This document shows, piece after piece, positions 9,131 through 17,797 of a stretch of 35,936 bases of DNA. The stretch spans positions 1 through 35,936 of the forward strand of contig CAYRYU010000074.1 of assembly GCA_964428355.1 (NCBI GenBank). The letters run 5' to 3'. Each line of letters starts with the position of its first letter. The first letter of the stretch is position 1. The notes under the pieces are model-generated. The model saw nothing but the letters and a program-made list of their open reading frames with translations. It did no database searches and had not been told where the DNA came from. The stretch comes from CAYRYU01 sp964428355. Lineage in GTDB: Bacteria; Muiribacteriota; Ozemobacteria; Ozemobacterales; Ozemobacteraceae. A program made the position numbers and the translations under genes.

Positions 9131-10402
9131 CTACATCATTCCCGCCAGCGCCTGAAGGTGTTCCTGGTAGGGAGGGACCACCTCCCCCGGCTTGATGGAG
9201 GCCTTGAACCGGAGGACGTCCAGGAAGGTCTTGTGGAGAGGCCGGAGTAAAGGGTCCCTGGTCCGGCCGGTCTCCTGGAGGCACCGGACATAGTAGGCCA
9301 TCGTCTCTGCGGGACGTCGCTGGACCTGCTGGATCAGCCCCCCCACGATCTCGTTGAGCTGAGCCTGGAACTTGAACTGGAGGTCCTGGTAGATGGGGAA
9401 GGAAGCATGCGCGCCAGTCAGGTTGTCCAGGAGGGTCTGGAGTTCCTCGATGGCTTCGGAGGTCCGGACGTAGTACCGGACCCCTTCGGCGAAGGGGATC
9501 ACGTCGAGCGGTGCTTTCCGGAAGCCGGCCATCCGGCTGATGTCGATTTCCACCGTGCCCGCATCGGTTTCGTACCCGACCCTCGGATGGTCGGCGTCGA
9601 AAACCTTCGGTCCGCCCTCGCGCAATCCGCGCTTCGCGAGGTAGCCGGCGGTGAACTTGGGCAGCGAGACCTGGTACCCCACCAGCCGATCCTTGATCGC
9701 CCAGAAACCGGGAAACGCGGCCTCGCCCAACCCCTCCTTCAGGATCCGGATGGCGGCGACGACACAGTTGTTCTGGACCACCTGGTAGTAGTCCCGCGAC
9801 CGGTCGACCAGGGACATCTCGAGGCCGGCCCGAAGGATCTTCACTTTGCTGGCCTGGTCGAGGCGGAGCCGATACTGCTTGACCACGTGCTCGAACATTA
9901 TGAGGCTCTGTTGGAGGCGGTCGGAAAGGGTGCCGACTTCGAAGATCAGCGGCCAAGGCTGGTTCGCCCGATAGGGAAAGAATGCCTTTGCGAAGGAGCT
10001 GGCGGTTTCCCCCCGGCGAAGACGGTTGGCGACCGATATGACCAGCCCCACATCCGCCGTGCCGTCAGCAGCCTTGACCCCGTCAGGGTTTCGGAATGTG
10101 AAAGCCAGCAGGACGTGGGCCGCGACGAACTTTGGTGGAAAATCCTCCGTCCAGAGGAAAATGTCCTTGACCAGGTCGGGCCGGATCCGGGTTCGCTTGA
10201 AGACGGTGGAAAAGAGATTCCCGTCGAAGGTGGAACCCCAGCGAACGTTGTCCAGGACATATTCCTGGGGTGTCCGCGAAACCAGGGACACGGGCCGGAC
10301 GTTCGGGTCCCAATCGTCCTGGGCGACGGCGGGAGAGGCCACGCCCGCGAAAAGCAGGGCAACCGACAGCATTCCGGAGAGGATCCAATTTACGGTTTTC
10401 AC
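9131..10402 (-). CDS. Exported DUF4105-like protein
   Basis: A 423-residue protein starting at GTG 10402 with AGGAGG 5 nt upstream. The signal peptide (KTVNWILSGMLSVALLFAG) is cleaved near AVAQ. The central segment RDYYQVVQNNCVVAAIRIL resembles the asparagine-cysteine NNCTT-type core of DUF4105 (the Lnb N-terminal periplasmic family), where a Cys serves in a papain/NlpC-like fold. The family match rests on this motif plus periplasmic location and is tentative. It begins 28 nt after the stop of a second exported protein, so the two are very likely one operon and may act together in the envelope. Confidence 0.72.
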   Translation of the reverse strand: MKTVNWILSGMLSVALLFAGVASPAVAQDDWDPNVRPVSLVSRTPQEYVLDNVRWGSTFDGNLFSTVFKRTRIRPDLVKDIFLWTEDFPPKFVAAHVLLAFTFRNPDGVKAADGTADVGLVISVANRLRRGETASSFAKAFFPYRANQPWPLIFEVGTLSDRLQQSLIMFEHVVKQYRLRLDQASKVKILRAGLEMSLVDRSRDYYQVVQNNCVVAAIRILKEGLGEAAFPGFWAIKDRLVGYQVSLPKFTAGYLAKRGLREGGPKVFDADHPRVGYETDAGTVEIDISRMAGFRKAPLDVIPFAEGVRYYVRTSEAIEELQTLLDNLTGAHASFPIYQDLQFKFQAQLNEIVGGLIQQVQRRPAETMAYYVRCLQETGRTRDPLLRPLHKTFLDVLRFKASIKPGEVVPPYQEHLQALAGMM

Positions 10403-10430
10403 GGGTACCTCCTCGTCGGGATCGCGGATT

Positions 10431-12332
10431 TCATTTGTGGAAGGGGGAAGTGGGTTTCATGGGGATCAACCCCGGAACGCGGCCACCGATCTGAACGGTC
10501 AGGATGTTCAGCAGCGGGTGGTTCAGGGAAAGGGCGAGGGCGAGCAGATGGTCGTAAGCCCCTCTCGGGAAGACGGTCCGGATGGAGAGAAGCCCGTCGA
10601 CCAGGGGCTTGGCCGCGGCAGGGTCCCTGGTTCCGAGCGGGTCCCTCGCGAAGGATTTCCAGTTCTGCTGCGGGATGCCGAAGATGGTGATGGTCTTTTC
10701 CACCCTCCTCGCAAGCTCTTCGAGGCTGCGGAAGCGGCCCTTCTCGGAAGCGGGGACCGCCGGGGACCCCGACCAGGCTTTCACCCGGGGATCTTTTGCG
10801 ACCGCGTCACAGAACACCTGCAACCCGCTGTGGAGCGCATTGTGGGAGTCCTGGACGCAGGAAACGTCGGGCCGCACCTCCGCGATGCCCGTCCCGCCGC
10901 CCACCCTGTAGAGGGCCATCATCCGCTCTAGTTCGCGGGACAAACCTTCCAGGGGATCTATCCGCCAACCCCCGAAATCGAACGGATCGAGCTCGGGGAG
11001 CCGGATGACGGTATCGATGACGGGAATGGAGTACATCCAGCCCCGCCTCAGGTTTCCCATGTAGGCGTGCCATTTGATCGATCCCGACACCACCTCCTCG
11101 CGGTTGTGCGCGTAGACCTGCTTGTATTCGATGTCGAATCTGTTCTCGCCCGTGAACTGGTCCCTGACCACCTCCGCGACCCCGAAGGCAAAATGTCCGG
11201 TAACCAGGCCCAGAAGATCCAGGGGGGTGGCGGGCGCTCCAGCCACCTTCCGCCAGCCGAACATGTGGATGACAAGACCGCGGGTTCCGATCGGCCAGAC
11301 ACGGTCAATGGCACCCGCCTCGGCCGAGAGGCCGGAATCCGCCGGAGAGGTTGACCCCGGGCCGGGTTCGAATGTGGTCTGCCTGACAAGCCCCGGTTGA
11401 AGACCTTCCAACCAGGGTCCCGAGAAGTATTCCTTCGCCCGGGCTGTTCCGCGCAGGACCCGCCCGGGAGCCAGAGCCTGCACCGGCCTGGGTTCCAGGG
11501 CCTTGATCAGAAACATGCCACGGATCCGTTTTCCGTAGACGTACCACCCGTAATTGTTCAGCGGGGACTCCTCGATCGCCACAGTGGAGGTGCTGCGAAA
11601 GTTCTCCCCTTCGCGGATCCTGTCGCGCATCATCTGCACGATTTCCTCGGGACCATCGAAAGCCCTGGTGGCGGGATTGAAGTGGACGACCCGACGCAGG
11701 TTGTCCTCCGCAGGCCCCTTGAATGTGACCAGGGCCATCTGGCTTCCATTGATCTGAACGGGTTCGGAGCGGATGTACAAGGTTCCGTCCCGATAGACCG
11801 GATCTTTCAGGAGGACCTCGATTGTCCCCTCGCTTCGGTTGGCGGGCAGGGATTCGAGGGGGCTGACCCGGGGCCAGCCATCCAGGCGGGAAGGCAGCTT
11901 CGCACCGTTCTTCTGGGCCTTCCGCACCCGAGCCGGGTCGAAACGGACATCCGGCCTCGCCCGGTCGAACCATTGATCCTCCGGGCGGGAGCCGTCCCAG
12001 GCCAGGCGCAGGAACTTCCCCTGCAACTCAGGACGGAGGCTGGAATAGACCAGGAAGTGGACCGATCCGTCGGCCTTGCGTTGCGAGGGCTCGGGCAGGA
12101 TCATCTGGCCCGTCCAGTCACCGATGGGGCGGTACCACCCGCCGAAGTCTTTCCCTGCCTGGGTTGCAAGTCCCTCCTGCAGGGAACCGGCAAGAACGGT
12201 CGAAACCGTGAAGCAAGCCAGGAACACCCCCATCAGTATCCGTGCGACACGGTGGCTCGGAGAAAGGCTGGAAATCTCCGGGCCCCGCCACTGGGGACGA
12301 AGCCCATACGTTGCAGAATATCCGGTCTTCAT
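10431..12332 (-). CDS. Large exported protein of unknown function, operon partner of the DUF4105-like protein
   Basis: A 633-residue protein. ATG 12332 is selected because GGCGAGGAGG lies 8 nt upstream; the frame stays open 44 codons further but lacks a ribosome site there. The N-terminus has a Sec-type segment (ARILMGVFLACFTVSTVLAG) after a longish basic region. Notable stretches are GDWTGQMILPEP, GHFAFGVAEVVRD, FDIEYKQVYAHN and SCVQDSHNAL. From memory these recall a family common in cyanobacteria that is labelled a predicted Abi/CAAX-type protease, but I see no intramembrane metalloprotease helices, so I leave the function open. A database search with residues 350-560 would decide. Confidence 0.72.
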   Translation of the reverse strand: MKTGYSATYGLRPQWRGPEISSLSPSHRVARILMGVFLACFTVSTVLAGSLQEGLATQAGKDFGGWYRPIGDWTGQMILPEPSQRKADGSVHFLVYSSLRPELQGKFLRLAWDGSRPEDQWFDRARPDVRFDPARVRKAQKNGAKLPSRLDGWPRVSPLESLPANRSEGTIEVLLKDPVYRDGTLYIRSEPVQINGSQMALVTFKGPAEDNLRRVVHFNPATRAFDGPEEIVQMMRDRIREGENFRSTSTVAIEESPLNNYGWYVYGKRIRGMFLIKALEPRPVQALAPGRVLRGTARAKEYFSGPWLEGLQPGLVRQTTFEPGPGSTSPADSGLSAEAGAIDRVWPIGTRGLVIHMFGWRKVAGAPATPLDLLGLVTGHFAFGVAEVVRDQFTGENRFDIEYKQVYAHNREEVVSGSIKWHAYMGNLRRGWMYSIPVIDTVIRLPELDPFDFGGWRIDPLEGLSRELERMMALYRVGGGTGIAEVRPDVSCVQDSHNALHSGLQVFCDAVAKDPRVKAWSGSPAVPASEKGRFRSLEELARRVEKTITIFGIPQQNWKSFARDPLGTRDPAAAKPLVDGLLSIRTVFPRGAYDHLLALALSLNHPLLNILTVQIGGRVPGLIPMKPTSPFHK

Positions 12333-12782
12333 TACTGGAACCTCCTCGCCTTTGTTGGAAAACCCAAGGATCCTGACGATGACTGGCAGGGAAAAAGGAG
12401 CATCATCGACAGGAGAGGCCATCGGTGGGTGAACATTGTGATTTCTCCTGGGGTTGAAGATCACGAACGGCCCCCTATGCGGGAGGGCGGCACCCGGGGG
12501 TCCAATTCCATTCTAGCAAATCCGACCCGCAAATTCCTCTCCACTGCCGCCAGGGGGAGCCGATCCCGGAGGTCTCCCGGAATGCACGCCGGGTGGGCGT
12601 TTCCCGGGGTCAAGGCGGGCCGGAGCCGTGTCCGCCCACGGCGTCGCGCTACATGAAACGCGCAAGCCAACCCTCATTTAGAGCCGTCTTCCAGGTTTTG
12701 TGCGACACCTTTCGCCATGCCGGGACGAAGGTGGTTTCGACACCCTAGAATGAGACTGACTTCAATGATCCGGAGGTAGCAC
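12333..12782. other. Divergent intergenic region
   Basis: 450 nt between divergent genes, holding both ribosome sites (GGCGAGGAGG at 12341-12350, minus; GGAGG at 12772-12776, plus). No strong promoter hexamers are obvious. A 69-codon minus frame at 12461-12670 is Arg/Pro-rich and has no ribosome site, so I do not call it. Confidence 0.45.
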
Positions 12783-13547
12783 ATGTTCCGACGCCTTGCT
12801 CTTGTTTCCGTCGCCGGCATCTTTTTGGGGATGGCCCTGGAAGCGCGGCCCCTCCAACCCCCAGCCCCGACGACCATGCCGGTCTCCCGTCCGCCCGCCC
12901 CGCCTTCCGCGGACTACTACGCCCAGAATCCCGCCGCCCCCTTCCATTCGACGACCCTCCAGGAGTATGCGCCGGTGCAAACCACCGGCGGGTCCTTGCC
13001 CGGCCTTGATGGCTGGTCAGCCAGGGAGGCACCCACCGCCTGGGCCTACCTCGCGCACTTTTCCGGGAAACCCGGCCAGCCAGCCGGCCACGAGGGAACG
13101 GATTTCGTCCACAACCGGCCCTCCGTCCCGCATGTTCCCGTCATCGCGGTTGCTGCTGGAACCGTTGCCTACGTCCGGACCGGTTGTCCCCAAAGCGCCC
13201 TTTTCACTCCCAACAAGTCCCTACGGGAGGCGGGGGCTGGCTGGGGAAACCATGTCGTCATCTACCACGGAAACGGGATCTACACCCGCTACGCCCACCT
13301 GGCACCGGGATCGATCCGTGCCCGGCCGGGGGACCGCGTCGATCCCGCGGACATCCTTGGGGAAATGGGGAATTCCGGTCGCAGCGAGGTGCGACATCTC
13401 CATTTCGAGGTCGGTTACCGGTTGGTCGCCTTTTCGGCGGGAAAGCCGGCCCAGAGCTTCGATCTGGTCTTCGATCCAAGGCGGTTCCTTCCCCTTTGTC
13501 AGGCTGCGCCGGACGAGGAAAACCTCTCGGGGGGAGGAAATCCCTGA
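12783..13547 (+). CDS. M23 (LytM) family peptidase, exported
   Basis: A 254-residue protein with GGAGG 6 nt before the ATG and a signal peptide (RRLALVSVAGIFLGMALEA), then a Pro-rich linker to about residue 45. The M23 zinc-peptidase motifs are complete: H103-E-G-T-D107 (HxxxD), His172 in RYAHL, and H205-L-H207 in RHLHFEV. This predicts a zinc endopeptidase cutting peptidoglycan cross-links or stems in the periplasm; with one LytM domain and no LysM it is a small member. It stands alone, divergent from one operon and convergent with the next gene. Confidence 0.9.
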   Translation: MFRRLALVSVAGIFLGMALEARPLQPPAPTTMPVSRPPAPPSADYYAQNPAAPFHSTTLQEYAPVQTTGGSLPGLDGWSAREAPTAWAYLAHFSGKPGQPAGHEGTDFVHNRPSVPHVPVIAVAAGTVAYVRTGCPQSALFTPNKSLREAGAGWGNHVVIYHGNGIYTRYAHLAPGSIRARPGDRVDPADILGEMGNSGRSEVRHLHFEVGYRLVAFSAGKPAQSFDLVFDPRRFLPLCQAAPDEENLSGGGNP

Positions 13548-13585
13548 GGTAAAGAAACGGCGCAAACTGGGGGGAACAAGGGTGC

Positions 13586-13631
13586 GGCCGCCAGCGGCGT
13601 TGGAGCCCCGACAGTGCTGACCGCTGCGGCC
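13586..13631. terminator. Possible bidirectional hairpin between convergent genes
   Basis: GGCCGCCAGCGG (13586-13597) can pair with CCGCTGCGGCC (13621-13631), leaving one bulged base and a 23-nt loop, in the gap between two convergent stops. There is no T-run, so at most it is a weak intrinsic terminator. Confidence 0.25.
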
Positions 13632-13658
13632 CTCCGGGTCAGGAGCGTCGGAAAGGGC

Positions 13659-14345
13659 TCAAAGGACGGCTTCCCAATCGCCTTCCAGGAGTAGGACCAG
13701 GTGGGCGGGCCGGGCAGCGGTCTTTCCCCAAAGAAGGCGCACGTCGGGAGAGAGTCGGCGGAGGACCCGCCCGAGCCTTCGGAGAGCGGTGGAAAGCGCG
13801 CCTGCGTCGCATTCCGCGTCGAACTCCCCGCCCCATACCGAACGATATATTGCATCCAGGGCCACCACCTGGGCCTCCGCAAGCATCAGATGGGACAAAA
13901 CCGCATGCGTATGTGAGCCGGGGCGAAAGAAGCCCCGGGCCGCGCCGTTGGCGATCCTGCCCGAGGGGCCGTCGAAGCGGAGTCCACCCCCATCCATCCG
14001 TCTTCTCCAGACCCGGTATGCAGGGGCATCCATCGGTTCCGGACGGCCATTGCGAATCAAGGTTCGATCGGAGGCTCCCGCCTCCGCGCGTGTGGTCTTT
14101 TTGAACAAGGGCCTGAGAAAGGGGAATCGCCTGCCCAGGATCCGGCGCAGAACCGGAGGAGTGCATCGCGCCTGGGCCAGCAGGAAGGCTTCCCCACTTC
14201 GGACTTCGCCTGCCATAAGGGCCTGGGCCGACAGGAACCAGAAAGGATCGAAGTAGCGATCCTGGACAAGCCCTGGAAGGAGATCCCCGGGGTCTGGGGA
14301 ACCGAAGTCTCCGGAATGGTGCAGGGCTGCGAAAACGCCGACCAT
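13659..14345 (-). CDS. Winged-helix (Trans_reg_C-like) segment, probable 3' part of the upstream amber-split gene
   Basis: 228 codons from ATG 14345, with no convincing ribosome site. The reading frame is the same as that of the upstream AbiEi-like/TPR gene and is separated from it only by one TAG (14394-14396). The 16 codons between TAG and ATG are open and protein-like (RRDLAGSPRHVLTR). The last 85 residues resemble an OmpR/SARP-type winged helix: VVALDAIYRSVWGGEF, then ALSTALRRLGRVLRRLSPDV as recognition-helix region, then a strand-rich wing. Domain order TPR followed by DNA-binding domain would suit a large transcriptional regulator. Independent translation from 14345 is possible, but I think a split gene is more likely. 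Confidence 0.6.
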   Translation of the reverse strand: MVGVFAALHHSGDFGSPDPGDLLPGLVQDRYFDPFWFLSAQALMAGEVRSGEAFLLAQARCTPPVLRRILGRRFPFLRPLFKKTTRAEAGASDRTLIRNGRPEPMDAPAYRVWRRRMDGGGLRFDGPSGRIANGAARGFFRPGSHTHAVLSHLMLAEAQVVALDAIYRSVWGGEFDAECDAGALSTALRRLGRVLRRLSPDVRLLWGKTAARPAHLVLLLEGDWEAVL

Positions 14346-14393
14346 CCGGGTCAGGACGTGTCTGGGAGAGCCTGCCAGATCACGTCTGGCCGC

Positions 14394-16553
14394 CTAAAGA
14401 GAGTCCTTTGCCTGGGGCCCCCGGATGCGGGTGCGAGTCACCCCCAGCAACCAGTGGAGATAGCCGGTCTCGTCGGAAGGTGCACCCATTGCCCGACCCA
14501 ACTCGACGGCTTCCAGAAGGATCCGTTCGGCCGCTTTCCAGTATCCGGCGAGCATCCGACGCATCGCCCTCACTATGGTGACCAGGAATCTCGAAGGGCG
14601 GGGAAGGTCGTGGGGAGCCACCGCCTCGACCCGGTCCCACCAGTTCTGAGCCACCGCCCCATGGCCCATGAGGTCGCTCGCCCACGCCAGAAGGGCCATG
14701 GTTTCCGCCCGCCTTCCGGCCTCCCCCAACCCCGCGTGGATCCTCCAGGAGGCAAGGAAGTTCCGGAAGGCCCGTGGAATTTCCCCCATGGAAAGCAGGA
14801 CTTTCCCCCGCGTGACCAGGGCAACGGCCTCCCCGTGCGCGTTTCCCAGCTCCCGGAAAATCCGCACCGCCCGCCCGAGGAAGCCACTGGCACGCTGGAA
14901 GCGGCCCGCCTTGTTCTCGACCATCCCGAGGTTTGTGAGAAGGGTGGCCTGGAACGGCGCATCATGCGGGTCCTTCCTCTGCCGCAGAACGGTCAGATAA
15001 CTCCGGCGGGCTTCCGTCAGGCGGTTTTGGGCCAGATGGAGGTTCCCGATGGCCATTTCGACCACCGACTCCCGCTGGCGGTCTCCGTGCGCATGGAAGT
15101 TGGAACGGGCCAGCTCAAGCTCCCGGATCGCCTCCGCAGGGCGCCCAGCCTGCCGCAGGATCGTGCCGGCCGCATAGGCCAGCTCGGCCTGTCCGAGGCT
15201 TCCCGGGGGCGGGGAACCGCGTCCACTCCGGCCGGCTTCCACAACCCCCAGCGCTTCCGTCAACCTTTCCCCGCGGACGAGCACCCGGGCCAACAGGATT
15301 CTCGCGCCGAGCGGCAGCGCGGACCCGCCGGGGGAACGCCTGCGGGAGGGTGGGTGGCGGGTTTCCGGGGACCCCTGCGGAGGATCTCCTGGCGCACTAG
15401 GACCCAACAACAGTTCGGCCACCCTTCCCCGTCCCGCCTTGAACAACAGAGCCCCTGCCTCCGCCATTCGCGCCACAGCCTCTTTTCGCCATCCCGACCG
15501 ATGGGCCCAGAAGATGGCCGCCTCCAGGACCTCGGGATCCGTCGACCCCAGGGCGCTCCGGGCCCAGCCCGCGATCGCGTCCCTCCAGTTTGCCGGAAAC
15601 GCGGGAAGGTCATGCAGCCGGCGGATGAGGACGGGAGGAAGCGGATCGGATGGGGATTGCCCTGCCGGGCCTGGGAAAGCCTTGACCAGCAGCGTGGCCG
15701 GGTTTTCCACCAGGAGCCTGGTGATCTGGCTCTCCAGGAAGGCCCTCAGTTGGCTTTGTCCCGCGGGCCGAGGATCCCCGCGGATCGGAAACCAATCGGC
15801 CTCGCGACAGAAGGTCCGGAACGGCGGGTAGCGCAACAGCTTCATCCAATCGGTAATCTCGGCCGGGAGCGAGGCGGGGCCCTGGGGAAGGGCCAGTCCC
15901 GCCACATCCAGGGGATACCGCAAATGAAGAGGTGTAACCCAGGCCGATGGCAAGCCGGCCGAGGCGGGATCGAGGTTGACGGTGGCGCGGGACAGGGCCG
16001 GTGGGAGGTCTTCCCAGGAGCCACGCCCCGTCCACAGGATCCAGAACAAAACCCGCTTGTGGGCAGCATCGGAGGTTTTCGCAGCCATTTCGACCAACCG
16101 GGAAACCTTGTAGGGAAGCCGTGCGAAACAGGAAGCGAGAAATTGGAGACCGAACCCGAGATGGTGGTCGGTCACAAGGTCGATCAGGGCCTGCTCGACG
16201 GTCGAAATCACGAGAAACCCCGGCCCGTTCTGGATCTTCCGGGTCTCCCGGGGCCGCGTTGCGGGGTGCGTCACGAACCGGATGGCCCGGCCCCCGACCT
16301 GTCTGGATCGACGCCGCCCCGACGTGACAACCGTGATCGGACCGGTGAGGCCCGGCAGAAGACCCAGTCGATGCAGAGCGGCGGCGTGGGAAAGATAATC
16401 CCTTGTTCCCGCGAGGAGATTCACCAGGGGGCGATGGAGGTCTTCCATTCTTCTTGTGAATCCGGACCCTCCAGGCGAATCGCCACACTCCTCCTCCGCA
16501 CGGACCTGTGTCTCACTCACCCGCAATCCGTCGGGGCATGATCTGCGATTCAT
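14394..16553 (-). CDS. AbiEi-antitoxin-like domain fused to TPR repeats (5' part of a split regulator)
   Basis: 719 codons; the start is uncertain (ATG 16553 has no ribosome site, and ATG 16448 is an alternative). From about residue 45 it matches the C-terminal domain of the type IV AbiEi antitoxin family: DYLSHAAALHRLGL, ITVVTSGRRRSR, IRFVTHP, and a TVEQALIDLV motif like the family's pERTLlDl. A KVSRLVEMAAKTSDAAHKR helix follows. The winged helix normally N-terminal to this domain is missing. Residues about 430-700 are TPR-like helices (AELAYAAGTILRQAGRPAEAI; LTNLGMVENKAGRFQRASGF). The frame ends at a TAG beyond which a winged helix follows in frame. No AbiEii nucleotidyltransferase toxin is adjacent, so a classical toxin-antitoxin role is unlikely. 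Confidence 0.7.
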   Translation of the reverse strand: MNRRSCPDGLRVSETQVRAEEECGDSPGGSGFTRRMEDLHRPLVNLLAGTRDYLSHAAALHRLGLLPGLTGPITVVTSGRRRSRQVGGRAIRFVTHPATRPRETRKIQNGPGFLVISTVEQALIDLVTDHHLGFGLQFLASCFARLPYKVSRLVEMAAKTSDAAHKRVLFWILWTGRGSWEDLPPALSRATVNLDPASAGLPSAWVTPLHLRYPLDVAGLALPQGPASLPAEITDWMKLLRYPPFRTFCREADWFPIRGDPRPAGQSQLRAFLESQITRLLVENPATLLVKAFPGPAGQSPSDPLPPVLIRRLHDLPAFPANWRDAIAGWARSALGSTDPEVLEAAIFWAHRSGWRKEAVARMAEAGALLFKAGRGRVAELLLGPSAPGDPPQGSPETRHPPSRRRSPGGSALPLGARILLARVLVRGERLTEALGVVEAGRSGRGSPPPGSLGQAELAYAAGTILRQAGRPAEAIRELELARSNFHAHGDRQRESVVEMAIGNLHLAQNRLTEARRSYLTVLRQRKDPHDAPFQATLLTNLGMVENKAGRFQRASGFLGRAVRIFRELGNAHGEAVALVTRGKVLLSMGEIPRAFRNFLASWRIHAGLGEAGRRAETMALLAWASDLMGHGAVAQNWWDRVEAVAPHDLPRPSRFLVTIVRAMRRMLAGYWKAAERILLEAVELGRAMGAPSDETGYLHWLLGVTRTRIRGPQAKDSL

Positions 16554-17084
16554 GGAGGTACAATACCAACTCCCCGAGAGCAGCTCAAGGACAACCGCGG
16601 TTTCCGCTCCAGGACTTTTGGGCGCTTTTTCCTGGAGTGGTTGTGGGAAGCGGCTCGGGCGTTAACCGGGTGGCCGTTCCTGGGGAATGAAATCCCGCGT
16701 TCCTGGGCCGGTCGCAATTCGCGGGGGAAATTTTTCCTTTGGATCCCCTCGGTCGTGAGCAGCATCCCGTGAACAATTGGAAAGGCCGATTTGCCTCAGT
16801 GTTCTCCCTATGCCTGAGGGCTATTCGACGAAGCCGAAAATGCGCATTGCCCGATCACATTGTGAAAAACAGGAGGGCCGGAAGGACCCCCGGTCTTCAT
16901 GGAATGTCCGACCGAGCCGTGCCCGGGCTGCAACACTCGGGCTTCGCGCCCCGAATAACGCGTCCCGAACCGAAGTCCGAGATGAAAGGGCTTTCCCGGG
17001 AATTGGGTCAGGTATTTGGGTAATATCCAGTCGAAAATCAGGCACTGGGACCGTCCAAGGATTCGATTGGGGAAATTCATCTTT
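16554..17084. other. Gene-free region
   Basis: 531 nt between two minus-strand genes. Frames of 60-107 codons occur on both strands, but none has a ribosome site and their compositions (Arg/Pro/Ser-rich, no hydrophobic pattern) look like chance. No RNA gene or terminator was recognised. Confidence 0.45.
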
Positions 17085-17429
17085 TCAGCCTGGGGGGTAG
17101 CCTAGCAGCCCGAGGAGTTCCAGGTCGGTCAACCGGTCAGGGATTCCCGGACAAGTCTTGCCCCGTTTCCCGAACAGTCCTTCAAGAAATCCCCCGTGCA
17201 TCGATTTTTCGGGAAACAACACGCAGAGAACCCCATCCTCGACCACAACCGACTCGGGACCGAGAATTTCCACGAAGGAATCGAACTCATCCAGGCGATC
17301 CTTGAGCGTAGCCCCCGTTAACCCGCCATCCACCAGGCGCCCTCGGAGGACTTCCCGCCAGGCGGACGCCCGACGCGCCAGAAGCAGCATCTTTTCCCGC
17401 AAATTGGAGGATTCGGAATACCTGGTCAC
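17085..17429 (-). CDS. Small acidic/hydrophobic protein of unknown function
   Basis: A 114-residue protein from GTG 17429, preceded by GGAGGGG and overlapping the TGA of the tiny upstream gene (GTGA). This start is preferred over longer in-frame starts up to 17735, because the upstream extension is Arg/Gly/Cys-rich and not protein-like. Content: a basic helical N-terminus (SSNLREKMLLLARRASAWREVLRG), a DRLDEFDSFVEIL helix, then GPESVVVEDGVLCVLFPE and an ending rich in Leu and Gly. No family recognised. The coupling to a membrane peptide suggests a two-component mini-locus. Confidence 0.62.
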   Translation of the reverse strand: MTRYSESSNLREKMLLLARRASAWREVLRGRLVDGGLTGATLKDRLDEFDSFVEILGPESVVVEDGVLCVLFPEKSMHGGFLEGLFGKRGKTCPGIPDRLTDLELLGLLGYPPG

Positions 17430-17500
17430 AAAGCCCCTCCACGTCGGATGATCATCACTCCGTACCAGAAAACCATGCTGAACGACCAAAATCCTAGCAT
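17426..17500 (-). CDS. 24-residue membrane peptide
   Basis: ATG 17500 with GGAGGAGG (17512-17505) four nt upstream, a strong ribosome site. The peptide starts MLGFWSFSMVFWYGVMII and ends with two Arg and GGAL: one hydrophobic, Trp/Phe-rich transmembrane span with a positive C-terminal flank. Its TGA overlaps the GTG of the 114-residue gene, so translation is probably coupled. It could be a leader peptide or a functional small membrane protein (toxin-like or a regulator of the neighbour). Confidence 0.5.
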   Translation of the reverse strand: MLGFWSFSMVFWYGVMIIRRGGAL

Positions 17501-17729
17501 TTCGCCTCCTCCAAGAATTTCCACCAACCGATTCTGAGGCCCGGCAACCTTTTTCTGCCGCTTGAACCGGCAAAAGTCCCTGACAAATCCGAGAGCTCCT
17601 CACCTGTACCTCCATTACTGATTCACAACCAGGCAGGTTCTCGCGGGGTCCGATTCCAAACCGGGTTTCCGACAAGCATGAGCCGCCGGAAATGGCCCGC
17701 GAGGGACCAATGCACCCCCGTTCCCGCCG

Positions 17730-17758
17730 TTGCATTCAAGGCCGTGATCGGATAGGAT
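17730..17758 (+). promoter_or_regulatory. Candidate promoter of the GGDEF/HEPN-NTPase operon
   Basis: TTGCAT (17730-17735), a 17-nt spacer, then TAGGAT (17753-17758), with the start codon about 40 nt downstream. Only partial consensus (3 of 6 and 4 of 6), but the only spaced pair I found before the operon. Confidence 0.3.
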
Positions 17759-17797
17759 ATCTCCCGGGAAAGGAGGGTTCCCCCGAGGATCATTGCC

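Noticed and set aside
12461..12670. 69-codon minus frame in the divergent spacer
   Set aside because: Arg/Pro-rich, no ribosome site, no hydrophobic pattern.
14394..14396. TAG as a recoded sense codon (pyrrolysine or reassigned amber)
   Set aside because: Other intact genes, such as those ending at 8672 and 24767, use TAG as a genuine stop, and no suppressor tRNA is visible.
16808..17080. 90-codon minus frame in the spacer near 17 kb
   Set aside because: No ribosome site; composition looks random.
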